From positions 1-25,410 of the forward strand of contig JAEHDT010000197.1 of the NCBI GenBank assembly GCA_016880225.1: a stretch of 25,410 bases of DNA, written 5' to 3'. Origin of the DNA: Gemmatimonadota bacterium (GTDB taxonomy: Bacteria > Gemmatimonadota > Gemmatimonadetes > Gemmatimonadales > GWC2-71-9). The notes under the pieces are model-generated. The model made no database searches. It saw only the letters and a list, made by a program, of their open reading frames with translations, and was not told the DNA's origin. The position numbers and the translations under genes were made by a program. Below are positions 1-8,249 of this stretch, piece after piece (position 1 is the stretch's first letter; each line of letters begins with the position of its first letter).

Positions 1-769
1 GCCGCTCGATTGCACGGGATCGTGCCGGTGGCCCAGTCCGGGACGGCCGAGTCACCTCCGCCGAGTTCTTCTGCGCTGGAGGAACGCAAAGAAGCGGTCC
101 GCAAAGAGCCGACTGACCCCCGCGCCAGGCTGGAACTCGGCATGGCCTACGCCCAGGCGGAGCAGTACGAATTCGCGATGGCCGAACTGGTGGAGGCGAT
201 CCGCCTCAATCCGGACAACAAAGACAACCTGTCGGCCCGTGCGAATATTCATCTCGGTCATATCCTTCTGGCGATCGATCGCGTCCCACTGGCGATCAAT
301 GCCTTTCGCGAAGCGCTGAGACTCGGCTGGAAAGACACCGGCGTGTACATGGCGTTGGGACAGGCCTACGCCCGGGCCCGCGGAGCAGGCCGCGCCGCCC
401 CCGGAACGGGCGCAGCACCCGGCGCCGCCGTCGCGGCCGCTGCCGACGGCCGACGTCCCCTACAGCTCCGTCGACACGGGCACGATCGCCCCCGGCATGG
501 GAGAGAAGGACGTGTACTCGCTGTGGGGTCCGCCGGCGGACGTGCGGCGTCAGGGGGAATTCACGTATCTGTTCTTCCCCAACGGCTGCGAGCGCACGTG
601 CGGGACGGCCGACGTCGTCATCCTGCAGAACGGGCAGGTCGTGGACGCCGTGCTGCGGTGGCCCGGGCACGGCTACAGCGGCCAGTCGTCGTCGCCCGCG
701 GCCACGCCACCCCACGGTCCCGCCCGCCCCGGCGGCGACACGCTCACCGTGAAACCTTCGACGCCCTGA
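1..769 (+). CDS. TPR protein with C-terminal BamE/SmpA-like domain; 5'-partial, apparent frameshift near 365-385
   Basis: The reading frame is already open at base 1, so the true start lies outside the window. Frame 1 encodes a short Ser/Pro stretch and then two to three tetratricopeptide repeats (about bases 90-375), with typical TPR spacing such as LELGMAYAQAEQYEFAMAEL and ALGQAYARA. After about base 375 frame 1 turns into low-complexity Arg/Gly/Ala, while frame 2 becomes protein-like. Frame 2 gives a Pro-rich linker (AEQAAPPPERAQHP) and then a domain beginning IAPGMGEKDVYSLWGPP with conserved Gly/Pro and a YLFF strand, resembling the SmpA/OmlA/BamE fold, ending at the TGA at 767-769. Frame 2 has a stop at 317-319 and no start codon before 497, and a start at 497 would cut the BamE-like motif. 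A single shifted base in the G/C run at 370-380 is therefore the simplest explanation. It may be a sequencing error or a genuine pseudogene. The role is unknown; TPR plus BamE-like suggests protein-protein contacts in the envelope. Confidence 0.6.
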
Positions 770-774
770 GGCCG

Positions 775-1101
775 ATGCCCGACAAGCCGAGCAAGAACGA
801 AGAGGAGTACTTCGCGAGACGGGACGCGGAGCTGTTGCGGCAGCAGCGCGCCAGCGTCCAGAAGGCCGCAGCCGAGGCCGAGCGCCGGTCGCACTACATG
901 AAGTGTCCCAAGTGCGGCTACGATTTGATCACCGGCGAGTGGCAGGGAGTACAAATCGATCAGTGTACCCATTGTCACGGCCTGTGGTTCGACGCGGGTG
1001 AGGCCGAGAGCATCATGGCCCATCCGCACCCCAACGTCATCGCCCGCGTGTTCCGCGCGGTGATGCGCGGCGTCTCCGGAGCGAGGGCGTCCGACGCGTG
1101 A
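775..1101 (+). CDS. Small TFIIB-type zinc-ribbon protein
   Basis: A 108-residue protein. Residues 1-40 are a charged, probably helical segment rich in Glu, Arg and Ala. Residues 43-80 form a zinc ribbon with CPKC (Cys44, Cys47) and CTHC (Cys64, Cys67), followed by HGLWFDAGE, which is the signature of the zf-TFIIB family (PF13453). No other domain is visible and the C-terminus is short and basic. The start is the ATG at 775, 5 bp after the stop of the upstream gene. The same frame is open further upstream, but that upstream translation is the out-of-frame shadow of the TPR/BamE-like gene. Its TGA overlaps the purL GTG in a GTGA, which suggests translational coupling. Family members are found next to many unrelated genes and their function is not established, so no role in purine synthesis should be assumed. 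Confidence 0.8.
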   Translation: MPDKPSKNEEEYFARRDAELLRQQRASVQKAAAEAERRSHYMKCPKCGYDLITGEWQGVQIDQCTHCHGLWFDAGEAESIMAHPHPNVIARVFRAVMRGVSGARASDA

Positions 1102-3374
1102 CGCGGGTCGCCCTCGCTCCCACACCGTTCCAAGGCGACCCACCGATCACGCCGCAGCTGGTCCGCGAGCACAACCTCACCGACGCCGAATACGCGCGCA
1201 TCACCGCGCTGCTCGGGCGGACGCCGACGTTCGCCGAGCTGGGGGTGTTTTCCGCCCTGTGGAGCGAGCACTGCTCGTACAAACACTCCCGGCTCGTCCT
1301 GAAAACCTTCCCCACCACGGGAGCCCAGGTGGTCCAGGGGCCGGGCGAGAACGCGGGCGTGCTGCGGCTCCCCGACGGCTGGGCGGTGGCCTTCAAGATC
1401 GAGTCGCACAATCACCCGTCGGCGGTCGAGCCCTATCAAGGCGCGGCGACGGGCGTCGGCGGCATCCTGCGCGACGTCTTCACGATGGGCGCCCGTCCCG
1501 TGGCGCTCCTCAACAGCCTGCGCTTCGGCCCGCTCGACGACGCCCGTAACCGCTACCTGTGCGCGGGCGTGGTGAAGGGCGTTGGCGACTACGGCAACTG
1601 CGTCGGCGTTCCCACGCTGGGCGGCGAAGTGGACTTCGCCTCCGGCTACAGCGGCAACCCGCTCGTCAACGCCATGTGCGTCGGAGTCCTCAAGGAGCGC
1701 GACCTGATCACGGCCGCGGCGCACGGCGTCGGGAACGTGCTGCTGGTGGTGGGATCGCGCACCGGCCGGGACGGCATCCACGGGGCGTCGTTCGCGTCCG
1801 AAGAGCTGACGCACGAGAGCGAGCGGCGGCGGCCGCAGGTTCAGGTGGGCGACCCGTTCACCGAGAAGCTGCTGCTCGAGGCCAGTCTCGAACTGATCGC
1901 TTCCGGTCACATCGTCGCGATCCAGGATATGGGGGCCGCCGGCCTCACGTCGTCCTCGGCCGAGATGGCCGCGCGGGGCGGCGTCGGCGTCGAGATCGAC
2001 CTGTCGCTCGTTCCCACGCGCGAGCCGGGGATGACGCCGTACGAGATCCTCCTGTCCGAGTCGCAGGAGCGCATGCTGGTCGTGGCGAAGGCGGACCGGG
2101 TGGCGGCCTTGCAGGCGATCGCCGCGAAATGGGAGCTCACGGCGACGCCGATCGGCCGCGTGACGGACGACGGTATGTATCGGGCGACGTGGCGGGAGCA
2201 GGTCGTCGTCCTGATCCCGGGCCGGCGGCTGATCGAGGATTGCCCGGTGTACGATCCGGAATCCCGGGAAGACGAAGCGACCATCCGCCTGCGGTCGGCA
2301 CGTCCCGCTGGCTCGGTCCCGCCCCCGGATGCCGGCGAGGCGCTGCTCGCGTTGCTCGATCATCCGCCCGTCGCCTCGAAGCGCTGGGTCTACGAGCAGT
2401 ACGACTCGACGGTGCAGGCGGGCACCGTGATCGGACCGGGCGGCGACGCGGGAGTGATCCGGATTCGGGGCGCCGAGTTCGGGATCGCGGTCACCACGGA
2501 CTGCAATGCGCGCTACGTCCGGCTCGACCCGTACGAAGGAGGCAAGGCCGCCGTGGCGGAGGCCGCGCGTAACATCGCCTGCACCGGCGCGCGGCCGCTC
2601 GGCATCACGGACTGCCTGAACTTCGGCAATCCCGAGCGCCCGGCGGTGTTCCACCAGTTCCGGGAAGCGTGCCGGGGCATCGCCGACGCCTGCCGGGCGC
2701 TCGACACGCCGGTGACGGGCGGGAACGTCTCCTTCTACAACGAGAGTCCGGTGGGCGCCGTGGATCCCACCCCGGTGGTGGGCATGGTCGGGCTGCTGTC
2801 GCACGTGGAGCGCGCCGTGCCGAGCCATGCGCGCGCTCCGGCTGACGTTGTCCTCGTGCTGGGCGAGACGCGGGCCGAGCTGGGCGCATCGCAGCTGTGG
2901 GAGGCGGTGTACCGGTTCGTGGGCGGGCAGCCGCCGCGCGTCGATCTCGAGGCCGAGCGCCGCCTGGTGGACTATCTCGTGACCGCGGCCGGGCGGGGCT
3001 TGCTCCGGTCCGCACACGACTGCTCGCAGGGTGGCCTCGGCGTGGCGCTCGCGGAGGTCGCGATGGGCGGCGCGTACGACGAGACCGGGTTCGGCTTGGA
3101 GATCGACCTCTCGCCATACGCCCCCGGGCTCGCGGCGCTCGACGTGTTGTTCAGCGAATCGCACGGTCGCGCCGTCGTCACCTGCCGCCCCGAGCGCGCT
3201 GCGGCGGTGGCGGCCTTGGCGCAGGAGCTCGGCGTGCCCGCGTGGCGCGTCGGTGTGGTGGGTGAGCGCGGCGACGCGTTCCGAGTGCACCTGCGCGACG
3301 CGCTCGTGGAGCACCCCGTGGACCGGCTGCGCCAGGTATATTTCTCGAGTCTCGCGCGACGCATGGGAGATTGA
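1098..3374 (+). CDS. purL: Phosphoribosylformylglycinamidine synthase, small-type PurL subunit
   Basis: PurL converts FGAR, ATP and glutamine-derived ammonia to FGAM, the fourth step of cytosolic de novo purine synthesis. The 758-residue length fits the small, non-fused PurL, which works with separate PurQ (glutaminase) and PurS. Visible motifs are EHCSYKHS around His58, ESHNHPSAVEPYQGAATGVGGI for nucleotide and Mg binding, PTLGGEVDF, and the second half-repeat with DCLNFGNPE and TGGNVSFYNE. No glutamine amidotransferase domain follows. The start is the GTG at 1098, which overlaps the upstream stop by 4 bp and gives a normal N-terminus (ITPQLVREHNLTDAEY). purF follows after 7 bp. purQ and purS are not in the window and must lie elsewhere, perhaps upstream of base 1. 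Identification is secure. Confidence 0.97.
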   Translation: MTRVALAPTPFQGDPPITPQLVREHNLTDAEYARITALLGRTPTFAELGVFSALWSEHCSYKHSRLVLKTFPTTGAQVVQGPGENAGVLRLPDGWAVAFKIESHNHPSAVEPYQGAATGVGGILRDVFTMGARPVALLNSLRFGPLDDARNRYLCAGVVKGVGDYGNCVGVPTLGGEVDFASGYSGNPLVNAMCVGVLKERDLITAAAHGVGNVLLVVGSRTGRDGIHGASFASEELTHESERRRPQVQVGDPFTEKLLLEASLELIASGHIVAIQDMGAAGLTSSSAEMAARGGVGVEIDLSLVPTREPGMTPYEILLSESQERMLVVAKADRVAALQAIAAKWELTATPIGRVTDDGMYRATWREQVVVLIPGRRLIEDCPVYDPESREDEATIRLRSARPAGSVPPPDAGEALLALLDHPPVASKRWVYEQYDSTVQAGTVIGPGGDAGVIRIRGAEFGIAVTTDCNARYVRLDPYEGGKAAVAEAARNIACTGARPLGITDCLNFGNPERPAVFHQFREACRGIADACRALDTPVTGGNVSFYNESPVGAVDPTPVVGMVGLLSHVERAVPSHARAPADVVLVLGETRAELGASQLWEAVYRFVGGQPPRVDLEAERRLVDYLVTAAGRGLLRSAHDCSQGGLGVALAEVAMGGAYDETGFGLEIDLSPYAPGLAALDVLFSESHGRAVVTCRPERAAAVAALAQELGVPAWRVGVVGERGDAFRVHLRDALVEHPVDRLRQVYFSSLARRMGD

Positions 3375-3381
3375 CGGACCA

Positions 3382-4782
3382 ATGTGCGGCATCATCGGTG
3401 TCACCGGCGTCCCCGACGCAGCCCGCGTCGCCTATCTCGGCTTGTACAGCCTGCAGCATCGCGGCCAGGAGTCAGCGGGCATCGTCGCCGCCGACGGCGC
3501 CGGCGTAGCGCGATCGCATCGCGGGATGGGCCTCGTTTCGGACATCTTCAACGAGCACGTGCTGAGCGAGCTGCCCGGAGACGTCGCGATCGGCCACACG
3601 CGCTACTCCACGGCGGGCAGCTCGGTCCTCGCCAACGCCCAGCCGATGCTCGCGCGCTACCGCGAGGGCCCCCTCGCCCTGGCGCACAACGGCAACCTCA
3701 CCAACGCGGGCCAGCTGCGGTCGGATCTCGTCGCCAAAGGCTCCCTGTTCCAGAGCTCCTCGGACAGCGAGGTGCTAGTGCACCTGATCGCCCGCTCCGA
3801 AGCACGCGAGCCGGAGGACCAGCTGCTCGACGCCCTCGAGCGCGTGGAGGGCGCCTATTCGCTCCTCATCACCATCGGCCGCACGCTGTACGCCATCGTG
3901 GATCCGCGGGGCTTCCGGCCCCTGGTCCTGGGCCGGCTGGGGCGCGGTTGGGTGGTGGCGTCCGAAACGTGTGCCCTCGACATCACCGGCGCGACTCTGG
4001 TGCGGGAGCTCGAGCCCGGCGATTTCATCCGCCTCCACGGGGAGGACATGGACTCGCTGCCCCGGCTCCCTACGCGCCCGCACCACCGCTGCGTGTTCGA
4101 GCTCGTTTACTTCTCTCGCCCCGACAGCACCGTGTTTCACCGCTCGGTGGACGGAGTGCGCCGGGCGCTGGGCCGCGAGCTCGCGCGCGAGCACCCGGCC
4201 CCAGGCGCCGACTGCGTGTTTTCGGTGCCCGACTCGTCCAACGCGATGGCGCTGGGCTTCTCGGAGCAATCCGGCGTGAAGCTCGAGCACGCGCTCATCC
4301 GCAATCACTACGTCGGCCGCACCTTCATCCATCCCGCCCAGGCGGGGCGCATGGCGAAGGTCAAGATCAAGTTCAACCCGGTGCGCGAAGTATTACGGGG
4401 CAAGAAGGTCGTCGTGGTGGACGACTCGATCGTCCGCGGCACGACGAGCCGGGCGCTGGTGCAGCTGATCCGCCAGGCCGGTGCCGCGGAGGTTCACTTC
4501 CGCGTCGCGTCCCCGCCGATCACCGGCCCGTGCTACTACGGCATCGACACGCCCACAAAGGGCGAGCTGATCGGGTCGAGCCACGATGTCGTGCAGATCC
4601 GCGAGCACTTGGGCGTGGACAGTCTTGGGTATCTCTCGCTCGACGGCATGCTCCGGGCCGCGGGCGGCGATCCCGCCGAGTTCTGTCACGCCTGCTTCTC
4701 GGGCGACTATCCCACGCAGATTCCGGACGACGATCTCGCGAGGGCGCGGCACGCCGCCCCCCTGCACCCGCTCGTAGTCTGA
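3382..4782 (+). CDS. purF: Amidophosphoribosyltransferase (Fe-S cluster type)
   Basis: PurF makes 5-phosphoribosylamine from PRPP and glutamine, the committed step of purine synthesis. The 466-residue product starts MCGIIGV, so Cys2 becomes the N-terminal nucleophile once Met is removed, with no longer propeptide. The Ntn-hydrolase glutaminase domain covers about residues 2-235 (LQHRGQES, GHTRYST, AHNGNL). The phosphoribosyltransferase domain carries the PRPP loop VVVVDDSIVRGTTS at 343-356. Cys237, Cys384, Cys435 and Cys438 sit in contexts matching the four cluster ligands of the Bacillus subtilis enzyme (RCVFELVYF, ITGPCYYGID, CHACFSGDYP), so I infer the oxygen-sensitive 4Fe-4S type rather than the E. 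coli type. The ATG at 3382 is chosen because Cys must be residue 2; the frame is open upstream only as a shadow of purL. ppdK follows after 7 bp. Confidence 0.97.
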   Translation: MCGIIGVTGVPDAARVAYLGLYSLQHRGQESAGIVAADGAGVARSHRGMGLVSDIFNEHVLSELPGDVAIGHTRYSTAGSSVLANAQPMLARYREGPLALAHNGNLTNAGQLRSDLVAKGSLFQSSSDSEVLVHLIARSEAREPEDQLLDALERVEGAYSLLITIGRTLYAIVDPRGFRPLVLGRLGRGWVVASETCALDITGATLVRELEPGDFIRLHGEDMDSLPRLPTRPHHRCVFELVYFSRPDSTVFHRSVDGVRRALGRELAREHPAPGADCVFSVPDSSNAMALGFSEQSGVKLEHALIRNHYVGRTFIHPAQAGRMAKVKIKFNPVREVLRGKKVVVVDDSIVRGTTSRALVQLIRQAGAAEVHFRVASPPITGPCYYGIDTPTKGELIGSSHDVVQIREHLGVDSLGYLSLDGMLRAAGGDPAEFCHACFSGDYPTQIPDDDLARARHAAPLHPLVV

Positions 4783-4789
4783 TCCGCCG

Positions 4790-7459
4790 GTGCCGGCGCT
4801 CGAGCGGTGGGTGTACTTCTTCGGGCCCGGCCGGGCCGACGGCTCCGCCGCCATGCGCGACATCCTCGGCGGCAAGGGTGCCGGGCTCGCCGAGATGGCG
4901 AACCTGGGTCTGCCGGTGCCGCCCGGGTTCACGATCTCGGCGAAACTGTGCATCGCCTACCTCGAGCACGGCACCTTCCCCGACGAGCTGCGTGAGGAGG
5001 TGGACCGTCACCTGAAGCAACTCGAGCAGGCGACGAAGAAGCGGTTCGGCGACGCCCGCAACCCCCTGCTCGTGTCGGTTCGCTCCGGCGCCGCCGTCTC
5101 GATGCCCGGGATGATGGAGACGATCCTGAACCTCGGGCTGAACGACCAGACCGTGCAGGGGCTCGTCAGCGGCTCGAAGAATCCCCGGTTCGCGTTCGAC
5201 TCCTACCGGCGGTTCGTCCAGATGTACGGCGACGTGGTGTTCGACCTCGGCAAGGACCCGTTCGAGGAGGTGCTGGCCGAGGCGAAAGCGCGGCGACGGG
5301 TGCAGCGCGATATCGACCTGCCGGTGGACGACCTGCAGGCCCTGGTGCGGGAATTCAAGTCCATCATCCAGGCCAAGTCAGGCCTCCCCTTCCCCGAAGA
5401 GCCGTCGGCCCAGCTGTGGGGCGCCATCGAGGCCGTCTTCAAGAGCTGGCGGACGCGCCGGGCGGCCGACTACCGCCGGGTCCACGGCATTCCGGACGAC
5501 CTGGGGACCGCCGTCAACGTGGTGGCCATGGTCTACGGCAACATGGGCGACGACTGCGGGACCGGCGTCGCCTTCACGCGCGACTGCCGCACCGGCGAGG
5601 CCGTGCTGAACGGGGACTTCCTCACGAACGCCCAGGGCGAGGACGTCGTCTCCGGCGCCCGCACGCCCGAGCCCATCGCGCGCATGAAGCGCGGCAAGTT
5701 CGCCAAGGTGTACCGCGAGCTCGAGCGCATCGCGGCCAAGCTGGAGCGGCACTTCAAGGACGTTCAGGACATCGAATTCACGTTCGAGCACGGCCGGCTG
5801 TACATGCTGCAGACCCGGCGCGCGCAGCGCACCGGCCTGGCGGCGGTGCGGATCGCGGTGGAGATGGTCGCCGAGCGCCGCATTACGGAGGACGAGGCGG
5901 TGCAGCGCGTACCACCGCAGGACCTGGACCAAGTGTTCCATCCGATGGTGGACCCCCGGGCCGCGGTGACCCTCGTGGCGAAAGGCCTGCCCGCGTCCCC
6001 CGGCGCCGCCATAGGCGAGGCGGTATTCGACGCGGACGAGGCCGAAACCCTCGCCAAGCGTGGCCGCCCGGTGATCCTGGTGCGTCCCGAGACGAGCCCG
6101 GAGGACTTCCACGGCATCGTGGCCGCAAAGGCCGTCCTCACCGCACGGGGCGGCATGACCAGCCATGCCGCGATCGTGGCCCGCGGCATGGGCAAGACCT
6201 GCGTGGTGGGAGCGACGGAGATCGAGGTGGATCTAAGGACGGGCGGCGGTCGGTTCCGCGCCAACGGCCGCGTCGTGAAGAAGGGCCAGGTCATCACGGT
6301 GGACGGCACCACCGGCCGGGTGCTGCTCGGCGCCGTGAAGCTGGTGGAGCCCAAGCTGGGCGCGCACTACGCGAAGCTGATGGCCTGGGCCGACGCCCGC
6401 CGCCGCCTGCGCGTGCGCGCCAACGCCGACACCCCCGCCGACGCGGCGCGGGCCCGCGAGCTCGGCGCCGAGGGGATCGGCCTGTGCCGCACGGAGCACA
6501 TGTTCTTTCAGGGCGACCGGATCACGGCGATGCGCGAGATGATCGTCGCGCCCGACGCCGGCGGGCGGCGCCGCGCGCTCGCGAAGCTGCTCCCGATGCA
6601 ACGCGCCGACTTCGAGGGGATGTTCGAGGCGATGGCCGGCTACCCCGTCACGATCCGGCTGCTCGATCCGCCGCTCCACGAGTTCCTGCCACACACCCGC
6701 GATGAGCTCGCGACCCTGGCGCGCGCCATGAAGCGGCCGGCCACGGAGCTGCAGCGCCTGGTCGCGTCGCTCACGGAGGCCAACCCGATGCTCGGCCATC
6801 GCGGCTGCCGCCTGGGCATCACTTATCCCGAGATCACCGAGATGCAGGCGCGGGCGATCTTCGAGGCGGCCTGCCGCGTGGTGGGGCGCGGCAAGAAAGT
6901 CACGGTGGAAGTGATGATTCCGCTCGTGGCCATCGTGGAAGAGCTGCGGCACCAGACCGAGATCGTGCGGCGGGTGGCGCGGGAGGTGTTTCAGGCCGAG
7001 GGACGGGCGGTGCCGTACATGGTAGGCACGATGATCGAGCTGCCGCGCGCGGCGCTTTGCGCCGACGAGATCGCCCGCCAGGCGGAGTTCTTCTCCTTCG
7101 GGACCAACGACCTCACCCAGACCACGTTCGGACTGTCGCGCGACGACGCCGGACGGTTCCTGCCGTATTACGTGGAGCACGGCATCCTGAAAGACGACCC
7201 CTTCCAGGTTCTGGACCAGGAGGGGGTCGGGAAGCTCGTCGAGCTGGCGGTCCGGCTGGGCCGGGGCAGCCGTCACGACTTGAAGACCGGTATCTGCGGC
7301 GAGCACGGCGGCGAGCCCGCATCGGTGAAGTTCTGCCACCGCGCGGGCTTGAATTACGTGTCGTGCTCCCCGTTCCGGGTCCCCATCGCCCGCCTCGCCG
7401 CGGCCCAGGCCGCGCTCGAGGAGCAGGGCGTAATCAACCGGACCAAGGCGACCGTCTAG
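4790..7459 (+). CDS. ppdK: Pyruvate, phosphate dikinase
   Basis: PPDK interconverts pyruvate, ATP and Pi with PEP, AMP and PPi in the cytosol, serving gluconeogenesis or PPi-dependent glycolysis. The 889-residue length matches full-length PPDK. The order is an N-terminal ATP-grasp region (WVYFFGPGRADG, GGKGAGLAEM, SVRSGAAVSMPGMMETILNLGLN), a central phosphohistidine domain with GGMTSHAAIVARGMGK (catalytic His459), and a C-terminal PEP/pyruvate TIM barrel with GLCRTEHMFF, FGTNDLTQTTFG and GICGEHGGEP (catalytic Cys836). The GTG at 4790 is used because it places WVYFF at residue 7, as in other PPDKs, and lies 7 bp after purF. Cotranscription with the purine genes is inferred from spacing; there is no obvious pathway link. 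The TAG stop lies in a CTAG that also encodes the stop of the convergent gene. PPDK regulatory protein is not seen nearby. Confidence 0.97.
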   Translation: MPALERWVYFFGPGRADGSAAMRDILGGKGAGLAEMANLGLPVPPGFTISAKLCIAYLEHGTFPDELREEVDRHLKQLEQATKKRFGDARNPLLVSVRSGAAVSMPGMMETILNLGLNDQTVQGLVSGSKNPRFAFDSYRRFVQMYGDVVFDLGKDPFEEVLAEAKARRRVQRDIDLPVDDLQALVREFKSIIQAKSGLPFPEEPSAQLWGAIEAVFKSWRTRRAADYRRVHGIPDDLGTAVNVVAMVYGNMGDDCGTGVAFTRDCRTGEAVLNGDFLTNAQGEDVVSGARTPEPIARMKRGKFAKVYRELERIAAKLERHFKDVQDIEFTFEHGRLYMLQTRRAQRTGLAAVRIAVEMVAERRITEDEAVQRVPPQDLDQVFHPMVDPRAAVTLVAKGLPASPGAAIGEAVFDADEAETLAKRGRPVILVRPETSPEDFHGIVAAKAVLTARGGMTSHAAIVARGMGKTCVVGATEIEVDLRTGGGRFRANGRVVKKGQVITVDGTTGRVLLGAVKLVEPKLGAHYAKLMAWADARRRLRVRANADTPADAARARELGAEGIGLCRTEHMFFQGDRITAMREMIVAPDAGGRRRALAKLLPMQRADFEGMFEAMAGYPVTIRLLDPPLHEFLPHTRDELATLARAMKRPATELQRLVASLTEANPMLGHRGCRLGITYPEITEMQARAIFEAACRVVGRGKKVTVEVMIPLVAIVEELRHQTEIVRRVAREVFQAEGRAVPYMVGTMIELPRAALCADEIARQAEFFSFGTNDLTQTTFGLSRDDAGRFLPYYVEHGILKDDPFQVLDQEGVGKLVELAVRLGRGSRHDLKTGICGEHGGEPASVKFCHRAGLNYVSCSPFRVPIARLAAAQAALEEQGVINRTKATV

Positions 7460-8139
7460 CGATTCCCGGGGCCGAGCATCGCGAGGCTCGCACCCACGAT
7501 CAGCATGACCACGAACGCCGCCGCCGCGATCGCGTAGCCGGTGCTCCGCGGCAGCCGGTGGGTGACCGACACGCCGATTCCGGTAAGCCAGTACCCGACG
7601 ATCGAGAACGGATTCACGCCCTTCAGGAGTCCCCCGACGAACCCCTTTGTCTCGGGGGCCAGCAGGTCGAGCCCCAGCGCGGGCTGCAGGTCCGCCGGGG
7701 ACTGAATATTCTCTGCGCCGCGGACGACCAGCACGAGCAGCGTCACCAGCAGCTGCAGGCCGAACGTGATGCTGCTGTAGGTCACCACGCTCAACAGCGT
7801 CCCGAATTTCCCCTCGCCCCCGAAGAGCGACGCCATCACCCACACCACGGCGGTTCCGATGAGCAACAGAAGGATGAGGATGATCGGCTGGGCCACGACG
7901 CCGAGATACGCAAACGCACCGGCGTTCGGGGGCGCGCCGGTGGCCCCCCGCGCCTGCATCGCCTGGGCCATGGCGGCTTCCATGACAGGCCGCGTGTAGG
8001 GCAGCATCAGCAGCGCGATCACCACTTGTAGAACTGCCAGCGCGACGTACGGCGCGAGAAACCGCGGTCGCTCGCGCACGCGCTCGAAGACCGCTGTCGG
8101 CTCGAACAGCACCATGACCAGGTCGAAGACCGCTCCCAT
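7456..8139 (-). CDS. Yip1-family integral membrane protein
   Basis: A 227-residue, strongly hydrophobic protein. The N-terminal stretch LFEPTAVFERVRERPRFLAPY followed by membrane helices is the usual opening of bacterial Yip1-domain proteins (PF04893). Roughly five transmembrane segments are visible, near residues 29-48, 84-108, 115-138, 175-195 and 203-222. No catalytic motif is seen and the bacterial family has no firmly assigned function. The ATG at 8139 is chosen because a GGAGG lies 5 bases upstream on the minus strand. The open frame extends further upstream, but there it only translates the tmRNA terminator and the 3' end of the tmRNA. The last codon overlaps the ppdK stop in a shared CTAG (7456-7459). 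Expression may come from its own weak promoter or from read-through past the tmRNA terminator. Confidence 0.85.
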   Translation of the reverse strand: MGAVFDLVMVLFEPTAVFERVRERPRFLAPYVALAVLQVVIALLMLPYTRPVMEAAMAQAMQARGATGAPPNAGAFAYLGVVAQPIILILLLLIGTAVVWVMASLFGGEGKFGTLLSVVTYSSITFGLQLLVTLLVLVVRGAENIQSPADLQPALGLDLLAPETKGFVGGLLKGVNPFSIVGYWLTGIGVSVTHRLPRSTGYAIAAAAFVVMLIVGASLAMLGPGNR

Positions 8140-8176
8140 GTAGCCTCCGCGCAGAGGTGGAGTCTCGAGGGCGGTG

Positions 8177-8185
8177 ATGTTAACA
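8177..8185 (-). promoter_or_regulatory. Candidate extended -10 element for the Yip1-family gene
   Basis: On the minus strand the bases read TG-T-TAACAT, an extended -10 form about 38 bases before the ATG at 8139. The matching -35 position falls within the tmRNA terminator and is poor (TTCCCG, 17-base spacer). The 8-base palindrome TGTTAACA overlaps the element, so it could also be an operator half. Support is weak. Confidence 0.3.
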
Positions 8186-8187
8186 CC

Positions 8188-8236
8188 AAAAACGAGAAAC
8201 GGGAAACGAGACGCCGTCTCGCTTCCCGTTTCCCGT
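8188..8236 (-). terminator. Rho-independent terminator of ssrA
   Basis: Bases 8192-8212 and 8216-8236 form an inverted repeat of about 21 bp with two mismatches and a 3-base loop. On the minus strand, the direction of tmRNA transcription, the hairpin is followed at once by TTTTTGG (T-run at 8192-8188). It lies about 14 bases past the mature tmRNA 3' end. The opposite strand has no T-run, so the terminator is directional. Confidence 0.8.
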
Positions 8237-8249
8237 CTGTCTTGCCCGA

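Noticed and set aside
775..1101. Treating the zinc ribbon as the C-terminal domain of the TPR protein
   Set aside because: The in-frame link between them is noise-like sequence, the BamE-like frame ends with a stop at 769, and a proper ATG lies at 775.
975..3404. A long open frame of about 800 codons on the minus strand opposite purL
   Set aside because: It mirrors the purL coding frame, has a His/Arg-rich composition without recognisable motifs, and overlaps a certain gene completely; high GC content produces such antisense frames.
3384..5015. A 543-codon plus-strand frame overlapping purF and the start of ppdK
   Set aside because: Its translation is Arg/Pro/Gly-rich noise and purF in another frame has all family motifs.
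8191..8236. The long inverted repeat as a mobile-element end or CRISPR-like repeat
   Set aside because: There is a single copy with a 3-base loop directly after ssrA and a T-run on the transcribed strand, which fits a terminator better.
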